A stretch of 64,000 nucleotides of DNA from Saccharothrix syringae (GCF_009498035.1 NZ_CP034550.1:1054001-1118000); one strand, 5' to 3'; counted from the first letter of the stretch, positions 9,611-20,840 are shown. The notes: generated by a model not told the origin, from the sequence alone. Numbers and translations: made by a program.

Positions 9611-9616
9611 TATGCT
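9611..9616 (+). promoter_or_regulatory. Candidate -10 element of ssrA
   Basis: TATGCT lies 23 bases before the mature tmRNA 5' end, which would give a short leader removed by RNase P. No well-placed -35 was recognised, so this is tentative. Confidence 0.3.
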
Positions 9617-9639
9617 GTGTGCGGCAGGACCCACTACCA

Positions 9640-10009
9640 GGGGGTGAACGGTTTCGACTTTGTACGTTGATTCAAGGGAAGCGTGCCGGTGCAGGCGAGA
9701 GACCACCGCAAGCGTCATCGCAAACCAATAAGCGCCGAGTCTAACGACCAGCGCGCGTTCGCCCTCGCCGCCTGAGGCTAGGAGCGACGCTGTCGGCCCG
9801 GAGGTGCCTCCGCTCCGGTCGCCGGCATCAGCTAGGAGGCTCACCGCCGCTCTCGGCCACGGGGAGCGGTTGGGACACCCACAGTGGCTGGGCCCGTCAC
9901 GGTGACTTGTCCGCGTGATCACCGGGGTCGAGTAGAGACGTAGCGGACTGCGCACGGAGAAGCCTTGGTGAGACGGCAGAGGACCCGGGTTCGATTCCCG
10001 GCACCTCCA
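9640..10009 (+). ncRNA. ssrA: tmRNA (ssrA)
   Basis: 370 bases. The 5' end GGGGGTG and 3' end CACCTCC-A form a seven-pair acceptor stem with one G-T pair. The 3' end contains the T-arm GGGTTCGATTCCC and the 5' part has the conserved GGTTTCGACT. The tag frame at 9734-9775 reads AESNDQRAFALAA and then TGA; the ALAA end is the usual protease signal. Several pseudoknot-forming GC-rich segments follow. CCA is not encoded. It rescues stalled ribosomes together with SmpB. Confidence 0.96.
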
Positions 10010-10018
10010 CTCGAGGAC

Positions 10019-10063
10019 GGGGCGGGGCGGTACGCGGAGAACGCGTACCGCCCCGCCCCTTTT
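10019..10063 (+). terminator. Terminator after ssrA
   Basis: A perfect 17-bp stem (10019-10035 with 10043-10059) with a seven-base loop and four T residues, ten bases after the tmRNA end. It is the strongest terminator in the window. Confidence 0.95.
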
Positions 10064-10111
10064 CGCATGCCTGCCCGGTCCGGTCGCGCGGTTCGCGGTG
10101 TCCGAGCGGAG

Positions 10112-10233
10112 GACACGCGGTGCCTGAGTGGAGGACACGCCGGGGCTGAGCGCATGACACGCCGGGGCTGAGCGCATGACACGCCGGGGCTGAGCGCATG
10201 ACACGCGGGGGCTGGGGGCATGACACGCCGGGG
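10112..10233. repeat. 22-bp tandem repeat array (five units plus a part)
   Basis: Units begin at 10112, 10134, 10156, 10178 and 10200, with a partial unit at 10222. The three central units are identical and start GACACGCCGGGGCTGAGCG. The outer units differ at several bases. The array fills the gap between the ssrA terminator and the ArsR gene and runs into the 5' end of the longest ArsR frame. It has no spacers, so it is not a CRISPR. Confidence 0.85.
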
Positions 10234-10270
10234 GGTGGACAGGGAGTTAGCTAATTGGCATAGTGACTTC

Positions 10271-10573
10271 GTGCTCGACGCGGACGTGCTCAAGGCGCTG
10301 GCCAACGAGAAGCGGTTGCTGGTGCTGGAGTGGTTGCGCGACCCGGCGGCCCACTTCCCGCCCCAGCGCGACGGCGACCTGGTCCACGACGGCGTCTGCT
10401 CCCTGTTCATCGCCGAGAAGCTCGGCGTCAGCCAGCCGACCTGCGGGGAGCACCTCAAGGTGCTCGCCCGGGCCGGGCTCGTCCGCGCCACGAAGATCAG
10501 GCAGTGGGTCTTCTACCGCCGGGACGAGGACCGCATCGCCGAGGTGAAGGAGGTGCTGGGTGGTGGTTGGTGA
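10271..10573 (+). CDS. ArsR-family winged-helix regulator
   Basis: 100 residues from GTG 10271. In-frame starts at 10220 (ATG) and 10235 (GTG) lie inside the upstream repeat and would add residues unlike the family. LDADVLKALANEKRLLVLEWL is the usual ArsR opening helix, and the recognition helix is about VSQPTCGEHLKVLARAGLV. The C-x6-C type metal site of ArsR/SmtB is not evident, so it may sense a small molecule instead. The stop codon lies 14 bp inside the dehydratase gene, so the two are probably co-expressed. Confidence 0.8.
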   Translation: MLDADVLKALANEKRLLVLEWLRDPAAHFPPQRDGDLVHDGVCSLFIAEKLGVSQPTCGEHLKVLARAGLVRATKIRQWVFYRRDEDRIAEVKEVLGGGW

Positions 10574-11489
10574 GCACGTGATCACCCCGGCGGAGGTCCG
10601 GCGCGCCCACGAGGTGGTCAGGCCCCACGTGCGGCGCACGCCGGTGGTGGAGGGCGACCTGGGCCTGCCCGGCGCGCGACTGGTCCTCAAGCTGGAGCAC
10701 CTGCAGCGCGCCGGGTCGTTCAAGGTGCGGGGTGCCTTCGCGAACCTGCTGCTCCGCGACGTGCCCGAGGTCGGCGTGGTGGCGGCGTCCGGCGGCAACC
10801 ACGGGGTGGCGGTGGCGTTCGCCGCGCGCGAGCTGGGCGTGCCCGCCCACGTCTACGTGCCCACCATCTCGTCACCGGCCAAGGTGGAGCGGATCCGCGC
10901 CCTGGGCGCGCGGCTGGTCGTCGGCGGTGACCGCTACGCCGACGCCCTGGCCGCGTCGCGGGAGTGGGCCGCGGGGGCCGGCGCGCTGCCCGTGCACGCG
11001 TTCGACCAGCGCGAGACGCTGCTGGGCCAGGGCGGGGTCGGGCTGGAGCTGGTCGAGCAGGTCCCGGACGTGGACACCGTGCTGGTGCCGGTCGGCGGGG
11101 GCGGGCTGGTCGGCGGGATCGCGGCGGCCCTCGCCGGCGCGGTGCGGGTCGTCGGGGTCGAGCCCGCGGAGGCGCCGACGCTCACCGCGGCCAGGGCGCA
11201 CGGCGCGCCGGTGGACGCGCCCGCCGGCGGCATCGCGGCGGACGCGCTGGCACCGCGGCGCGTCGGCGACCTGGTCTTCCCGATCACCCGCGCCCACGTC
11301 GACGACGTGGTGCTCGTCGACGACGACGCCATCCGGGCCGCGCAGCGCGTGCTCTGGGAGCACACCCGCCTGGTGGTGGAGCCCGCCGCGGCGGTGGGGG
11401 TGGCGGCGCTGGCCACCGGGGCGTACGCGCCCGCTCCGGGTGAACGGGTCGCGGTGGTGGTCAGCGGGGCGAACACGACGCCCGGCTGA
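10560..11489 (+). CDS. PLP-dependent serine/threonine dehydratase
   Basis: 309 residues, GTG start with AAGGAGG six bases upstream. Fold-type II PLP enzyme: the Schiff-base lysine is K55 in GSFKVRGA, the phosphate and substrate loop SGGNHG is at 77-82, and the glycine-rich loop VGGGGLVGG is at about 177-185. It should deaminate L-serine or L-threonine to the 2-oxo acid. The C-terminal ACT regulatory domain of biosynthetic IlvA is absent, which points to a catabolic or racemase-type role. It overlaps the ArsR gene, which may regulate it. Confidence 0.88.
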   Translation: MVVGEHVITPAEVRRAHEVVRPHVRRTPVVEGDLGLPGARLVLKLEHLQRAGSFKVRGAFANLLLRDVPEVGVVAASGGNHGVAVAFAARELGVPAHVYVPTISSPAKVERIRALGARLVVGGDRYADALAASREWAAGAGALPVHAFDQRETLLGQGGVGLELVEQVPDVDTVLVPVGGGGLVGGIAAALAGAVRVVGVEPAEAPTLTAARAHGAPVDAPAGGIAADALAPRRVGDLVFPITRAHVDDVVLVDDDAIRAAQRVLWEHTRLVVEPAAAVGVAALATGAYAPAPGERVAVVVSGANTTPG

Positions 11490-11586
11490 CGGGGCACCGA
11501 AGCCGCCCGCGCGCTTCCCGGCCGCCCTCCCGGTGACCGATCTAGGGTCCCGTCCGTCGGAGTCGGACTTGCGGGGAAGGGGTGCG

Positions 11587-12381
11587 GTGGACCTCCAGTT
11601 GCGGGGCAGGACCGCGTTGGTGACGGGCTCGTCGGCGGGGATCGGGTACGCGATCGCCGAGGGGTTCGCCCGCGAGGGCGCGAAGGTCGTGGTGAACGGG
11701 CGCGACGCCGAACGGCTCGGGCAGGCCCGGGAGCGGCTGCTGGCGGCGGTGCCGGGCGCGGAGGTGACCGGGGTCGTCGCGGACGTCGGCACGGCCGAGG
11801 GCGCCGCGGCGGTGATCGAAGCGGCGCCCGAGGTGGACGTGCTGGTCAACAACGTGTCCTCGTTCGAGCTGCGGCCGTTCGCGGAGATCTCCGACGAGGA
11901 GTGGGAGCGGTACTTCCGGACCAACGTCCTGAGCGGGGTGCGGCTGTCGCGGCACCACCTCGACCGGATGCTGGCCCGGAACTCGGGGCGGATCCTGTTC
12001 GTCAGCAGCGACGCCGCCGTCGACATGGCCGTGGAGATGCTGCACTACTCGGTGACCAAGACCGCGACCCTGGCGCTGGCCCGCGGCCTGGCCGAGCTGA
12101 CCAAGGGCACCCGGGTCACGGTCAACGCGGTGCTGCCCGGGCCGACCGTCACCGAGGGCGTCGCCGGGATGCTGGACGGCGCGTCCGCGCAGACCGGGCT
12201 GACCCGCGACGAGCTGGAGGCCCGGTTCTTCGCCGAGAACCGGCCGACCTCGCTGATCCAGCGGTTCGCCACCCCCGACGAGGTCGCCAACCTGGTGCTC
12301 TACCTGGCCAGCCCGCTGGCCGCGATCACCAACGGCGCGGCCGTGCGCGCCGAGGGCGGGGTGGTGCGCTCGGTGCTGTGA
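11587..12381 (+). CDS. Short-chain dehydrogenase/reductase (SDR)
   Basis: 264 residues from GTG 11587, the start that opens with the usual MDLQLRGRTALVTG. The cofactor motif TGSSAGIG is at residues 13-20, a variant NNVSS takes the place of NNAG, and the catalytic Tyr154-x3-Lys158 lies in HYSVTK. PGPTVTEG follows. Classical SDRs of this length reduce or oxidise alcohols or ketones with NAD(P)H. The substrate is not predictable. It is on the plus strand between the dehydratase and the convergent cholesterol-oxidase gene, 31 bp from the stop of the latter. Confidence 0.88.
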   Translation: MDLQLRGRTALVTGSSAGIGYAIAEGFAREGAKVVVNGRDAERLGQARERLLAAVPGAEVTGVVADVGTAEGAAAVIEAAPEVDVLVNNVSSFELRPFAEISDEEWERYFRTNVLSGVRLSRHHLDRMLARNSGRILFVSSDAAVDMAVEMLHYSVTKTATLALARGLAELTKGTRVTVNAVLPGPTVTEGVAGMLDGASAQTGLTRDELEARFFAENRPTSLIQRFATPDEVANLVLYLASPLAAITNGAAVRAEGGVVRSVL

Positions 12382-12411
12382 AGTGCCGTGCGACCCCGCC
12401 CCCGGCGCGGA

Positions 12412-14607
<2,196 letters not shown>

Positions 14608-14611
<4 letters not shown>

Positions 14612-15030
14612 GCGTTCAACCTCCCCATGACGGAGGCGACGGTCACGCCGCCCTCCGGGTCCCGGACCAACTTGCCGCGCCGCACCAGGTCGTGGACGCC
14701 CTGCTTGGTGACGCCGAGCATCGCGCCGGCGACGGAGTACGACACCGCGTGCGCCGCCGGGTGGCCCATCCGCCGGGCGACGACGCGCCCGAGCGGGGTG
14801 CGCCACCAGTCGGCGGGCGGGTCGAACGGCGCGTCGCCGGGGTAGAGCGCGCCGATGAGCCGCGCGATGGCGTACCGGGCGGCCTGGTCGTCGTCGCCCT
14901 CGATGGTCGCGGCCAGCCGGCCGGCCACCGCATCGGTGCGCGCCGACAGGTCCCCGACGTCGTCGAAGAGGATCTCCAGCGGGTCCAGCAGCCGGGTCCT
15001 GATGATCGTGGCGATCTGCTCCGCGAGCAC
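14608..15030 (-). CDS. HTH DNA-binding protein
   Basis: 140 residues, GTG start preceded by GGAGG. The C-terminal third contains a helix-turn-helix, SYSVAGAMLGVTKQGVHDLV, followed by a short basic wing. The N-terminal part is helical and acidic and of no recognised family. The gene heads a cassette with the hydrolase and cholesterol oxidase. Two near-identical 19-bp palindromes directly upstream (15042-15081) are the likely binding sites, so self-repression is probable. This control model is inference. Confidence 0.75.
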
Positions 15031-15041
15031 GGCCCCACCTC

Positions 15042-15081
15042 CTTGACGGCTATCGTCAAGTACTTGACGGCTCGCGTCAAG
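15042..15081 (-). promoter_or_regulatory. Twin palindromic operators CTTGACG-N5-CGTCAAG
   Basis: Two 19-bp inverted repeats, 15042-15060 and 15063-15081, share both seven-base arms and differ only in the central five bases. Their centres are 21 bp apart, two helical turns. Read on the minus strand, the distal copy supplies a TTGACG -35-like hexamer and the proximal copy covers the expected -10, ending at the GGAGG of the HTH gene. They also directly adjoin the hrpB stop codon. Confidence 0.75.
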
Positions 15082-15084
15082 GGG

Positions 15085-17451
15085 CTAGCGGCGGGCGGGC
15101 GGTGCCGTCATCGGGTCCTCCGGCCACCGGTGCTTGGGGTAGCGACCCCGCAGCTCGGCCCTGACCTGCGGGTACCCGGTCCGCCAGAACGAGGCGAGGT
15201 CACCGGTCACGGCCGTCGGCCGCCCGGCGGGGGACAGCAGGTGCAGCACCACCGGCACCCGGCCGCCGGCCAGGCGCGGGGTCTCGGTCCAGCCGAACAC
15301 CTCCTGCACCTTCACCGGCAGCACCGGTTCGGGTCCCGAGTAGTCGACCCGGACGCGGGAGCCGGACGGCACCTCCAGCCGGTCGGGCGCCAGCTCGTCG
15401 AAGCGCGCCGCCGCGGGCCACGGCAGCAGCCGCCGCACCACCTGCTCGCCGCTGATCCGCTGGAGGTCGGCCCTGCGGCGCGCGTCGCCGAGGTCGACCA
15501 CCTCCAGCAGCGCCCCGTCGTCGACGGCGGGCCACGGGTCGCCCAGCACGCGGTGCAGGAACGCCATCCGCTCGCGGGTGCGCAGGCCGTCCGCGTCCCA
15601 CCGCAGCAGGCCGACGCCCTCGGCGCGCAGGCCCTCGCGCAGGGCCCGGCGCAGGGCCTCCGGGTCGCGCAGCGGCTTGCTCGACAGGGGGATCGCGCCC
15701 AGCCGGCGCACCCGGTTGGCGACCACGTCGCCGTCCCAGCGCACGTCGTCCTCCTCGACCACCAGCGCGGGCGCGGCGGTCAGGGCCAGCTCCTCGTCGG
15801 CGCGGGCGGCCAGCCGGACCCGCCCGTGCGCGCGACCCGGCTCCCGGTCGGCCACCGCCACCGCCAGCCACTCGGCGTCGGCCAGGCCGCTGCCCGGCGG
15901 CAGCTCCACCGCCGTGCCGCCCGCCATCAGGTAGACCGGGGAGCCGGGGGAGCGCCTGCGGGCCAGCCGCTCGGGGTGCGCCAGGGCCACGACCAGGGCC
16001 GGGTCGCCGCCGGTGCCCCGCCGGCCGCGGGTGCCCCGTTCACCGCCGGGGTTCCGCCCGCCGACCAGCGCGGCCAGCCTGCGCACCTCGCGCGGGTCGG
16101 CGTGGCGCACCGACAGCTCGACCCCCTCGTTCGCGCGGTCGTCGTCGAGCAGGGCGACCACCTGCGCGGCCGTGTGCGCGCCCACGGCCGCGGCGCCGTC
16201 CAGCAGCGCCCGGGCCAGGCGCGGGTGCAGCCCCAGGTCCGCCATCCGCCGTCCCCGCTCGGTGGCGCCCCGCCCGTCCAGCGCGCCCAGCGCCCGCAGC
16301 ACCGACCGGCCCGCGTCCAGCGCGCCCGGCGGCGGCGCGTCCCACCAGCCCAGGCCCGTCCCGTCCGGCACGCCCCAGCACGCCAGCTCCAACGCCAACC
16401 GGGTCAGGTCGGCGGTGCGGATCTCGGGCTCGGGGTAGCGGGGCAGGGTGCCGTGCTCGTGCGCGGGCCAGCAGCGGTAGACCCGGCCCGGCGCCTCGCG
16501 CCCCGCCCGGCCCGCGCGCTGGTCGGCCACCGCCGCGCTGACCCGGACCGTGGCCAGGCCCGCCAGCCCGCGCCGGTGGTCCACCCGCGGCACCCGCGCC
16601 AGGCCCGAGTCCACCACCGCACGCACGCCGGGCACGGTCAGGCTCGACTCGGCGACGGCGGTGGCCAGCACCACGCGGCGGCGCGGGCCCGGGCGCAGCG
16701 CCTCGTCCTGCGCGGACGCGGGCAGCCGGCCGTGCAGCGGGAGCACGTCCACGTCGCCGAGCAGCGCCGCGCACCGCCTGATCTCCGCCACGCCCGGCAG
16801 GAACGCCAGCACGTCGCCGTCCACTTCGGACAGGGCCTGCCGGGTGGCGCGGGCGACGGCGGCCTCGACGCGCTCACCGCGCGCCGGCGGCGCGTGCACC
16901 ACCTCCACCGGGTGCGCCCGCGCCTCGACCCGCAGCACGGGCGCGTCGCCCAGCAGCCGCGCGAGCCGCTCGGCGGCGAGGGTGGCGGAGGTGGCGAGCA
17001 GCTTCAGGTCCGGCCGCAGCCCGGCCCGCGCGTCGAGCAGCAGCGCCAGCAGCAGGTCGGCGTCGAGGTGCCGCTCGTGGCACTCGTCGAGCAGGACGGT
17101 GTCGACGCCCGCCAGCTCCGGGTCGTGCTGCAACCGCCGCACCAGCAGGCCCGAGGTGACCACCTCGACGCGCGTGTCCTTCGAGGTCTTCCGGTCGCCG
17201 CGCACCGAGTAGCCGACGGTCCGCCCGACCGGTTCGCCGAGCAGGCCCGCCATCCGGGCGGCCGCGGCGCGGGCGGCCAGCCGACGGGGTTCGGCGACCA
17301 CCACGCGCCCCGGCAGCGCGAGCGGCACCAGGGTGGTCTTGCCCGTGCCGGGCGGGGCGACCAGCACCAGCGAGCCGCGGGCGGCGAGGGTGCCGGCGAT
17401 GTCGCCGAGCAGCGGCCGGATCGGCAGGTCGGGCAGGTCGGTCGGCTCCAC
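15085..17451 (-). CDS. hrpB: ATP-dependent RNA helicase HrpB
   Basis: 788 residues, the usual length. DEAH/RHA-type helicase: Walker A APPGTGKTT around residue 32, DECH box at 122-125, SATL motif III, and QRAGRAGREAPG motif VI, then HA2 and the HrpB-specific C-terminal domain with conserved PxHRWPED end. Its in vivo role is not settled. It is transcribed toward the HTH-hydrolase-oxidase cassette but ends before the operators, so it is probably a separate unit. Confidence 0.94.
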   Translation of the reverse strand: MEPTDLPDLPIRPLLGDIAGTLAARGSLVLVAPPGTGKTTLVPLALPGRVVVAEPRRLAARAAAARMAGLLGEPVGRTVGYSVRGDRKTSKDTRVEVVTSGLLVRRLQHDPELAGVDTVLLDECHERHLDADLLLALLLDARAGLRPDLKLLATSATLAAERLARLLGDAPVLRVEARAHPVEVVHAPPARGERVEAAVARATRQALSEVDGDVLAFLPGVAEIRRCAALLGDVDVLPLHGRLPASAQDEALRPGPRRRVVLATAVAESSLTVPGVRAVVDSGLARVPRVDHRRGLAGLATVRVSAAVADQRAGRAGREAPGRVYRCWPAHEHGTLPRYPEPEIRTADLTRLALELACWGVPDGTGLGWWDAPPPGALDAGRSVLRALGALDGRGATERGRRMADLGLHPRLARALLDGAAAVGAHTAAQVVALLDDDRANEGVELSVRHADPREVRRLAALVGGRNPGGERGTRGRRGTGGDPALVVALAHPERLARRRSPGSPVYLMAGGTAVELPPGSGLADAEWLAVAVADREPGRAHGRVRLAARADEELALTAAPALVVEEDDVRWDGDVVANRVRRLGAIPLSSKPLRDPEALRRALREGLRAEGVGLLRWDADGLRTRERMAFLHRVLGDPWPAVDDGALLEVVDLGDARRRADLQRISGEQVVRRLLPWPAAARFDELAPDRLEVPSGSRVRVDYSGPEPVLPVKVQEVFGWTETPRLAGGRVPVVLHLLSPAGRPTAVTGDLASFWRTGYPQVRAELRGRYPKHRWPEDPMTAPPARR

Positions 17452-17492
17452 GCGGGCCAGTATTGCCCCAACGGTTGTGCCATTGTGGACCC

Positions 17493-18593
17493 ATGGGGAA
17501 GTGGGGAGTCCTGGGCGCGGCGCTCGCCGTGGGCCGCGCGGCCGTGACGGCCAGGGTGTGGCGCGAGGTCGAGCGCCTGCCCCGCGAGGGCCTGCACGAC
17601 GGCGCCGTCACCGTCGTGGTGCCCGCGCGCGACGAGGAGCGGGTCATCGACCGCTGCCTGTCCGGGCTGCGCGAGCAGGACTACCCGGACCTGCGGATCG
17701 TGGTCGTGGACGACGCCTCCGCCGACCGCACCGCCGAGGTCGTGCGGCGGCACGCGGAGGAGGACCCGCGCGTCCGGCTGGTCCAAAGCGCCGGGCCGCC
17801 GTCCGGGTGGGCGGGCAAGGTGCACGCGCTGCACGTGGGCACCGCCGGCGCGGACACGCCCTGGCTGCTGTACTTCGACGCCGACACGGAGGCCGCGCCG
17901 GACCTGGTCGGCAGGCTGGTCGCGGGCGCCCGGCGGCACGGCGCGGACCTGGTGTCCACCTCCGGTCGCGCCACCCGGCCCGGTCCCGGCTGGTGGCTGC
18001 TGCTGCCGCCGACCAACCAGCTGCTGTTCGAGACGACCTCGGTCGACGGGCGGCGCGGCATGGCCCTGGCCGTCGGCCACTGCGTCCTGGTCCGCCGGGA
18101 GGTCTGCGAGCGGGCGGGCGGCTGGGCCGCGATCGCCGGGTCCCGCGCGGACGACGTGGGCTTCGCCACGCTGGTCCGCGACGCCGGCGGCCGCACCCGG
18201 TACGTGGACGGGTCCGACTCGCTGACCACCTCCGGGCTGGACACGTTCGCCGACACGTGGGTGTCGATGCGCAAGAGCGTGGTCGCGGGCACCGACCTGT
18301 ACTCGAACGGCCCGACCACCGCGTTCCTGGGGCTGGTGGGCACCGGTGTCGCGCACTTCGCGTACGGCGCGGTGCCGCTGGTGGCCGCGCTGCGCGGGTC
18401 CAGGCCGGGGCTGGTGGCGTGCGCGGCCCAGTCGCTGGCCCTGTGGCTGTTCCTGCGCCGCACCGGGCAGCCGCGGGCCGCCGCCGTGCTCGGACCGCTG
18501 GCGCCCATGACGTTCGGGGCGCTGGCCCTGGAGGCCGCGTGGCACGCGCTGCGCGGCACCACGCGGTGGAAGGGGCGGGAAGTCCGTGGTTGA
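17493..18593 (+). CDS. Family 2 glycosyltransferase, membrane-associated
   Basis: 366 residues from ATG 17493; an earlier in-frame start adds ten atypical residues. GT-A domain: VVVPARDEERVI nucleotide-binding start, VVDDAS, and the metal-binding DADT motif, then an acceptor-side RADDVG. The C-terminal quarter is hydrophobic, with two or three membrane segments. It resembles the HpnB-like branch, though no hopanoid genes are visible here. The donor and acceptor are unknown. The next gene overlaps it by 8 bp. Confidence 0.85.
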   Translation: MGKWGVLGAALAVGRAAVTARVWREVERLPREGLHDGAVTVVVPARDEERVIDRCLSGLREQDYPDLRIVVVDDASADRTAEVVRRHAEEDPRVRLVQSAGPPSGWAGKVHALHVGTAGADTPWLLYFDADTEAAPDLVGRLVAGARRHGADLVSTSGRATRPGPGWWLLLPPTNQLLFETTSVDGRRGMALAVGHCVLVRREVCERAGGWAAIAGSRADDVGFATLVRDAGGRTRYVDGSDSLTTSGLDTFADTWVSMRKSVVAGTDLYSNGPTTAFLGLVGTGVAHFAYGAVPLVAALRGSRPGLVACAAQSLALWLFLRRTGQPRAAAVLGPLAPMTFGALALEAAWHALRGTTRWKGREVRG

Positions 18594-19404
18594 CCCGCTG
18601 CGGGACCCCGACGACCCGGAGCTGCTGGACCCGTACCGGGCCCGGGAGCTGGCCGGGCTGGTGGAGGCCGCGCGGCTCGCGTCCGGCGCGGTCCGGTACG
18701 GCAAGGTCGGCCGGGTGGGCGTGGCCCAGGTGGTGGTCAACCGGGACGACCCGCTGCCCGGCGGCAACCACGCGTGCGCGGTGTACGGGTCGTCGGCCGA
18801 GGTCGCGGGCACGCTGATGCGGCTGGAGCGGACCTTCGCCGACGTGGGGCGGGCCGAGGCCGTGCTGTACGCGTCGCCGACCACGGTGGCCGAGATCGAG
18901 GGCATCGCCGACGACACCGGCTGGCACGCGGTGGAGGAGTCGCTGGCCGTGGTGCACCGGGGCGCGGTGACCAGGTCGCCGTCGGTGCGGCCGGCGCGGG
19001 ACGTGGACCTGCTCGACATCGCCGCGCTGCTGGTCGACGACCTGGGCGTGGACGTGGACGGGCCGCGGCTGCTGCGCCACCTCGGGCAGCGGCTGGACGA
19101 CCCGCGGTGCGCGTTCGTGGTGACCGACGACGGCGACCGGCTCGGCGGGTTCGCCTCCGGGTTCGGCGAGCGCGGCGTCGGCCTGGTGGAGCACGTGGTG
19201 GTGCGGCCGGCGCGGCGGCGGCGCGGGCTGGGCGGCGCGCTGGTCGGGGGCGTGGTGGCGGCCCTGCGCGACGCGGGCGCGGTGCTGGTGGCCTCGCACG
19301 TGGCGGAGGGCGGCGCGGGGGAGAGGTTCGCCGAGGCGTGCGGGTTCGAGGTCTGCTACCCGGTGACCGCGTACGCGCGGAGGGTGGACGAGCTCCTCGA
19401 TTGA
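18586..19404 (+). CDS. GNAT-family N-acetyltransferase
   Basis: 272 residues, GTG start overlapping the glycosyltransferase gene. The C-terminal 90 residues carry the acetyl-CoA site: VEHVVVRPARRRRGLGGALV (beta4 and the R/Q-x-x-G-x-G/A loop), then an AEGG and FAEACGF end typical of GNAT. The N-terminal 130 residues form a second, degenerate GNAT-like half. The substrate is unknown. Confidence 0.82.
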   Translation: MVDPLRDPDDPELLDPYRARELAGLVEAARLASGAVRYGKVGRVGVAQVVVNRDDPLPGGNHACAVYGSSAEVAGTLMRLERTFADVGRAEAVLYASPTTVAEIEGIADDTGWHAVEESLAVVHRGAVTRSPSVRPARDVDLLDIAALLVDDLGVDVDGPRLLRHLGQRLDDPRCAFVVTDDGDRLGGFASGFGERGVGLVEHVVVRPARRRRGLGGALVGGVVAALRDAGAVLVASHVAEGGAGERFAEACGFEVCYPVTAYARRVDELLD

Positions 19405-19466
19405 GTAATTAGTTGTCGTACGGCATATCCTTAGCAGGGCTAACGTTGACCTGATGGGGGTGTGCC

Positions 19467-20774
19467 GTGCGCGCGGTCGGTGACGAGGTGAAACCCCGGC
19501 TGCCCGCCGAGGTGTGGGTGCTGGTGGTGGCGAGCTTCATCATCGCCGTCGGGTTCGGCATCGTCGCCCCGGTGCTGCCCGCCTACGCCAAGAGCTTCGA
19601 CGTCGGCACGTTCGCCGTCTCCGCCGTGGTCAGCGCGTTCGCCCTGGTCAGGCTGCTGTTCGCGCCGCTGAGCGGCCGCCTGGTCAACCGGTTCGGCGAG
19701 ACCTGGGTCTACATCGTCGGCATCCTCATCGTGGCCGTCGCCACGGGCGCGTGCGGGTTCGCCGCCTCCTACTGGCAGCTGATCGTGTTCCGCTCGCTCG
19801 CCGGCGTCGGCTCCACCATGTTCACCGTCGCCGCGGTCGGCCTGCTGATCCGGATCACGCCCGCGCCGATGCGCGGCCGGGCCTCCGGGCTGTGGGCCAC
19901 CGGGTTCCTGCTGGGCAACATCGGCGGGCCGATCATCGGCGCGGCGCTGGTGGAGATCTCCATCCAGATGCCGTTCATCGCCTACGCCGTCGCCCTGGTC
20001 ATCGCCGCGGTCGTGGTCTGGTGGTTCCTGCGCCGCTCCACGCTCACCGCGCTGGACAACGGCGCCGACCAGGAGGCGCTGACCGTGCGCGCGGCCACCC
20101 GCACGCCCGCCTACCGGGCCGCGCTGGCGTCGAGCTTCGCCAACGGCTGGGCCGTGTTCGGCGTGCGGATGTCGCTGGTGCCGCTGTTCGTGATCGAGGC
20201 GCTGCGCAGCACGCCCGGCCTGGCCGGCGTCTCGCTGTCGGTGTTCGCCGCCGGCAACGCCGCCGTGCTGATGGTGTCCGGCAAGCTGTCCGACAGCATC
20301 GGGCGCAAGCCCGTGGCCATCGCCGGGCTCGTCATCTCCGCCATCGGCACGGTCTGGCTGGGCCTGAGCGCGAACGTGCCGGTGTTCATGGTCGCCTCGC
20401 TGGTCGCGGGCGCGGGCGCCGGGCTGCTCAACCCGCCGCAGAACGCCGTGGTGGCCGACGTCATCGGCGAGAAGGCCAAGGGCGGGCCGGTGCTCGCCGC
20501 GTTCCAGATGGCCGCCGACCTCGGCGCGATCGTCGGCCCGCTGGTGGCCGGCGTGCTCGTCGACGCCGTCTCCTACGAGGCCGCGTTCACACTGACGGGT
20601 GCAATGGCCGCGCTGGCGCTGCTGTTCTGGTTCGCCGCGCCGGAAACCCTGCCGCGCAAGGCGGAGACGCACGTCGCGACGGCCGTGGCCGGGGAGTCCG
20701 GCACGCTGGACGAGGGCCCCGAGGTGCCCACCGGCGAGCGCCTGGCCGGGCGCCCGCGTCAGCCGGAGGCGTGA
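19467..20774 (+). CDS. MFS transporter
   Basis: 435 residues, GTG start with GGGGGTG upstream. Twelve hydrophobic segments. The cytoplasmic loop 2-3 has LSGRLVNRFGE (motif A type) and loop 8-9 has GKLSDSIGRKPV. It resembles drug-efflux pumps of the DHA1 type. The short acidic C-terminal tail is soluble. It is preceded by an AT-richer 60-base gap after the GNAT gene, so it probably has its own promoter. Confidence 0.9.
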   Translation: MRAVGDEVKPRLPAEVWVLVVASFIIAVGFGIVAPVLPAYAKSFDVGTFAVSAVVSAFALVRLLFAPLSGRLVNRFGETWVYIVGILIVAVATGACGFAASYWQLIVFRSLAGVGSTMFTVAAVGLLIRITPAPMRGRASGLWATGFLLGNIGGPIIGAALVEISIQMPFIAYAVALVIAAVVVWWFLRRSTLTALDNGADQEALTVRAATRTPAYRAALASSFANGWAVFGVRMSLVPLFVIEALRSTPGLAGVSLSVFAAGNAAVLMVSGKLSDSIGRKPVAIAGLVISAIGTVWLGLSANVPVFMVASLVAGAGAGLLNPPQNAVVADVIGEKAKGGPVLAAFQMAADLGAIVGPLVAGVLVDAVSYEAAFTLTGAMAALALLFWFAAPETLPRKAETHVATAVAGESGTLDEGPEVPTGERLAGRPRQPEA

Positions 20775-20840
20775 GCACTCAGCTTCCGCTCAGCATCTCT
20801 CGGTAACCTGCGGGCGCAGCTGATCGGGAGGACTGGCGAC

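Noticed and set aside
10112..10233. CRISPR array
   Set aside because: Units are directly abutting with no spacers, and there are no cas genes in the window.
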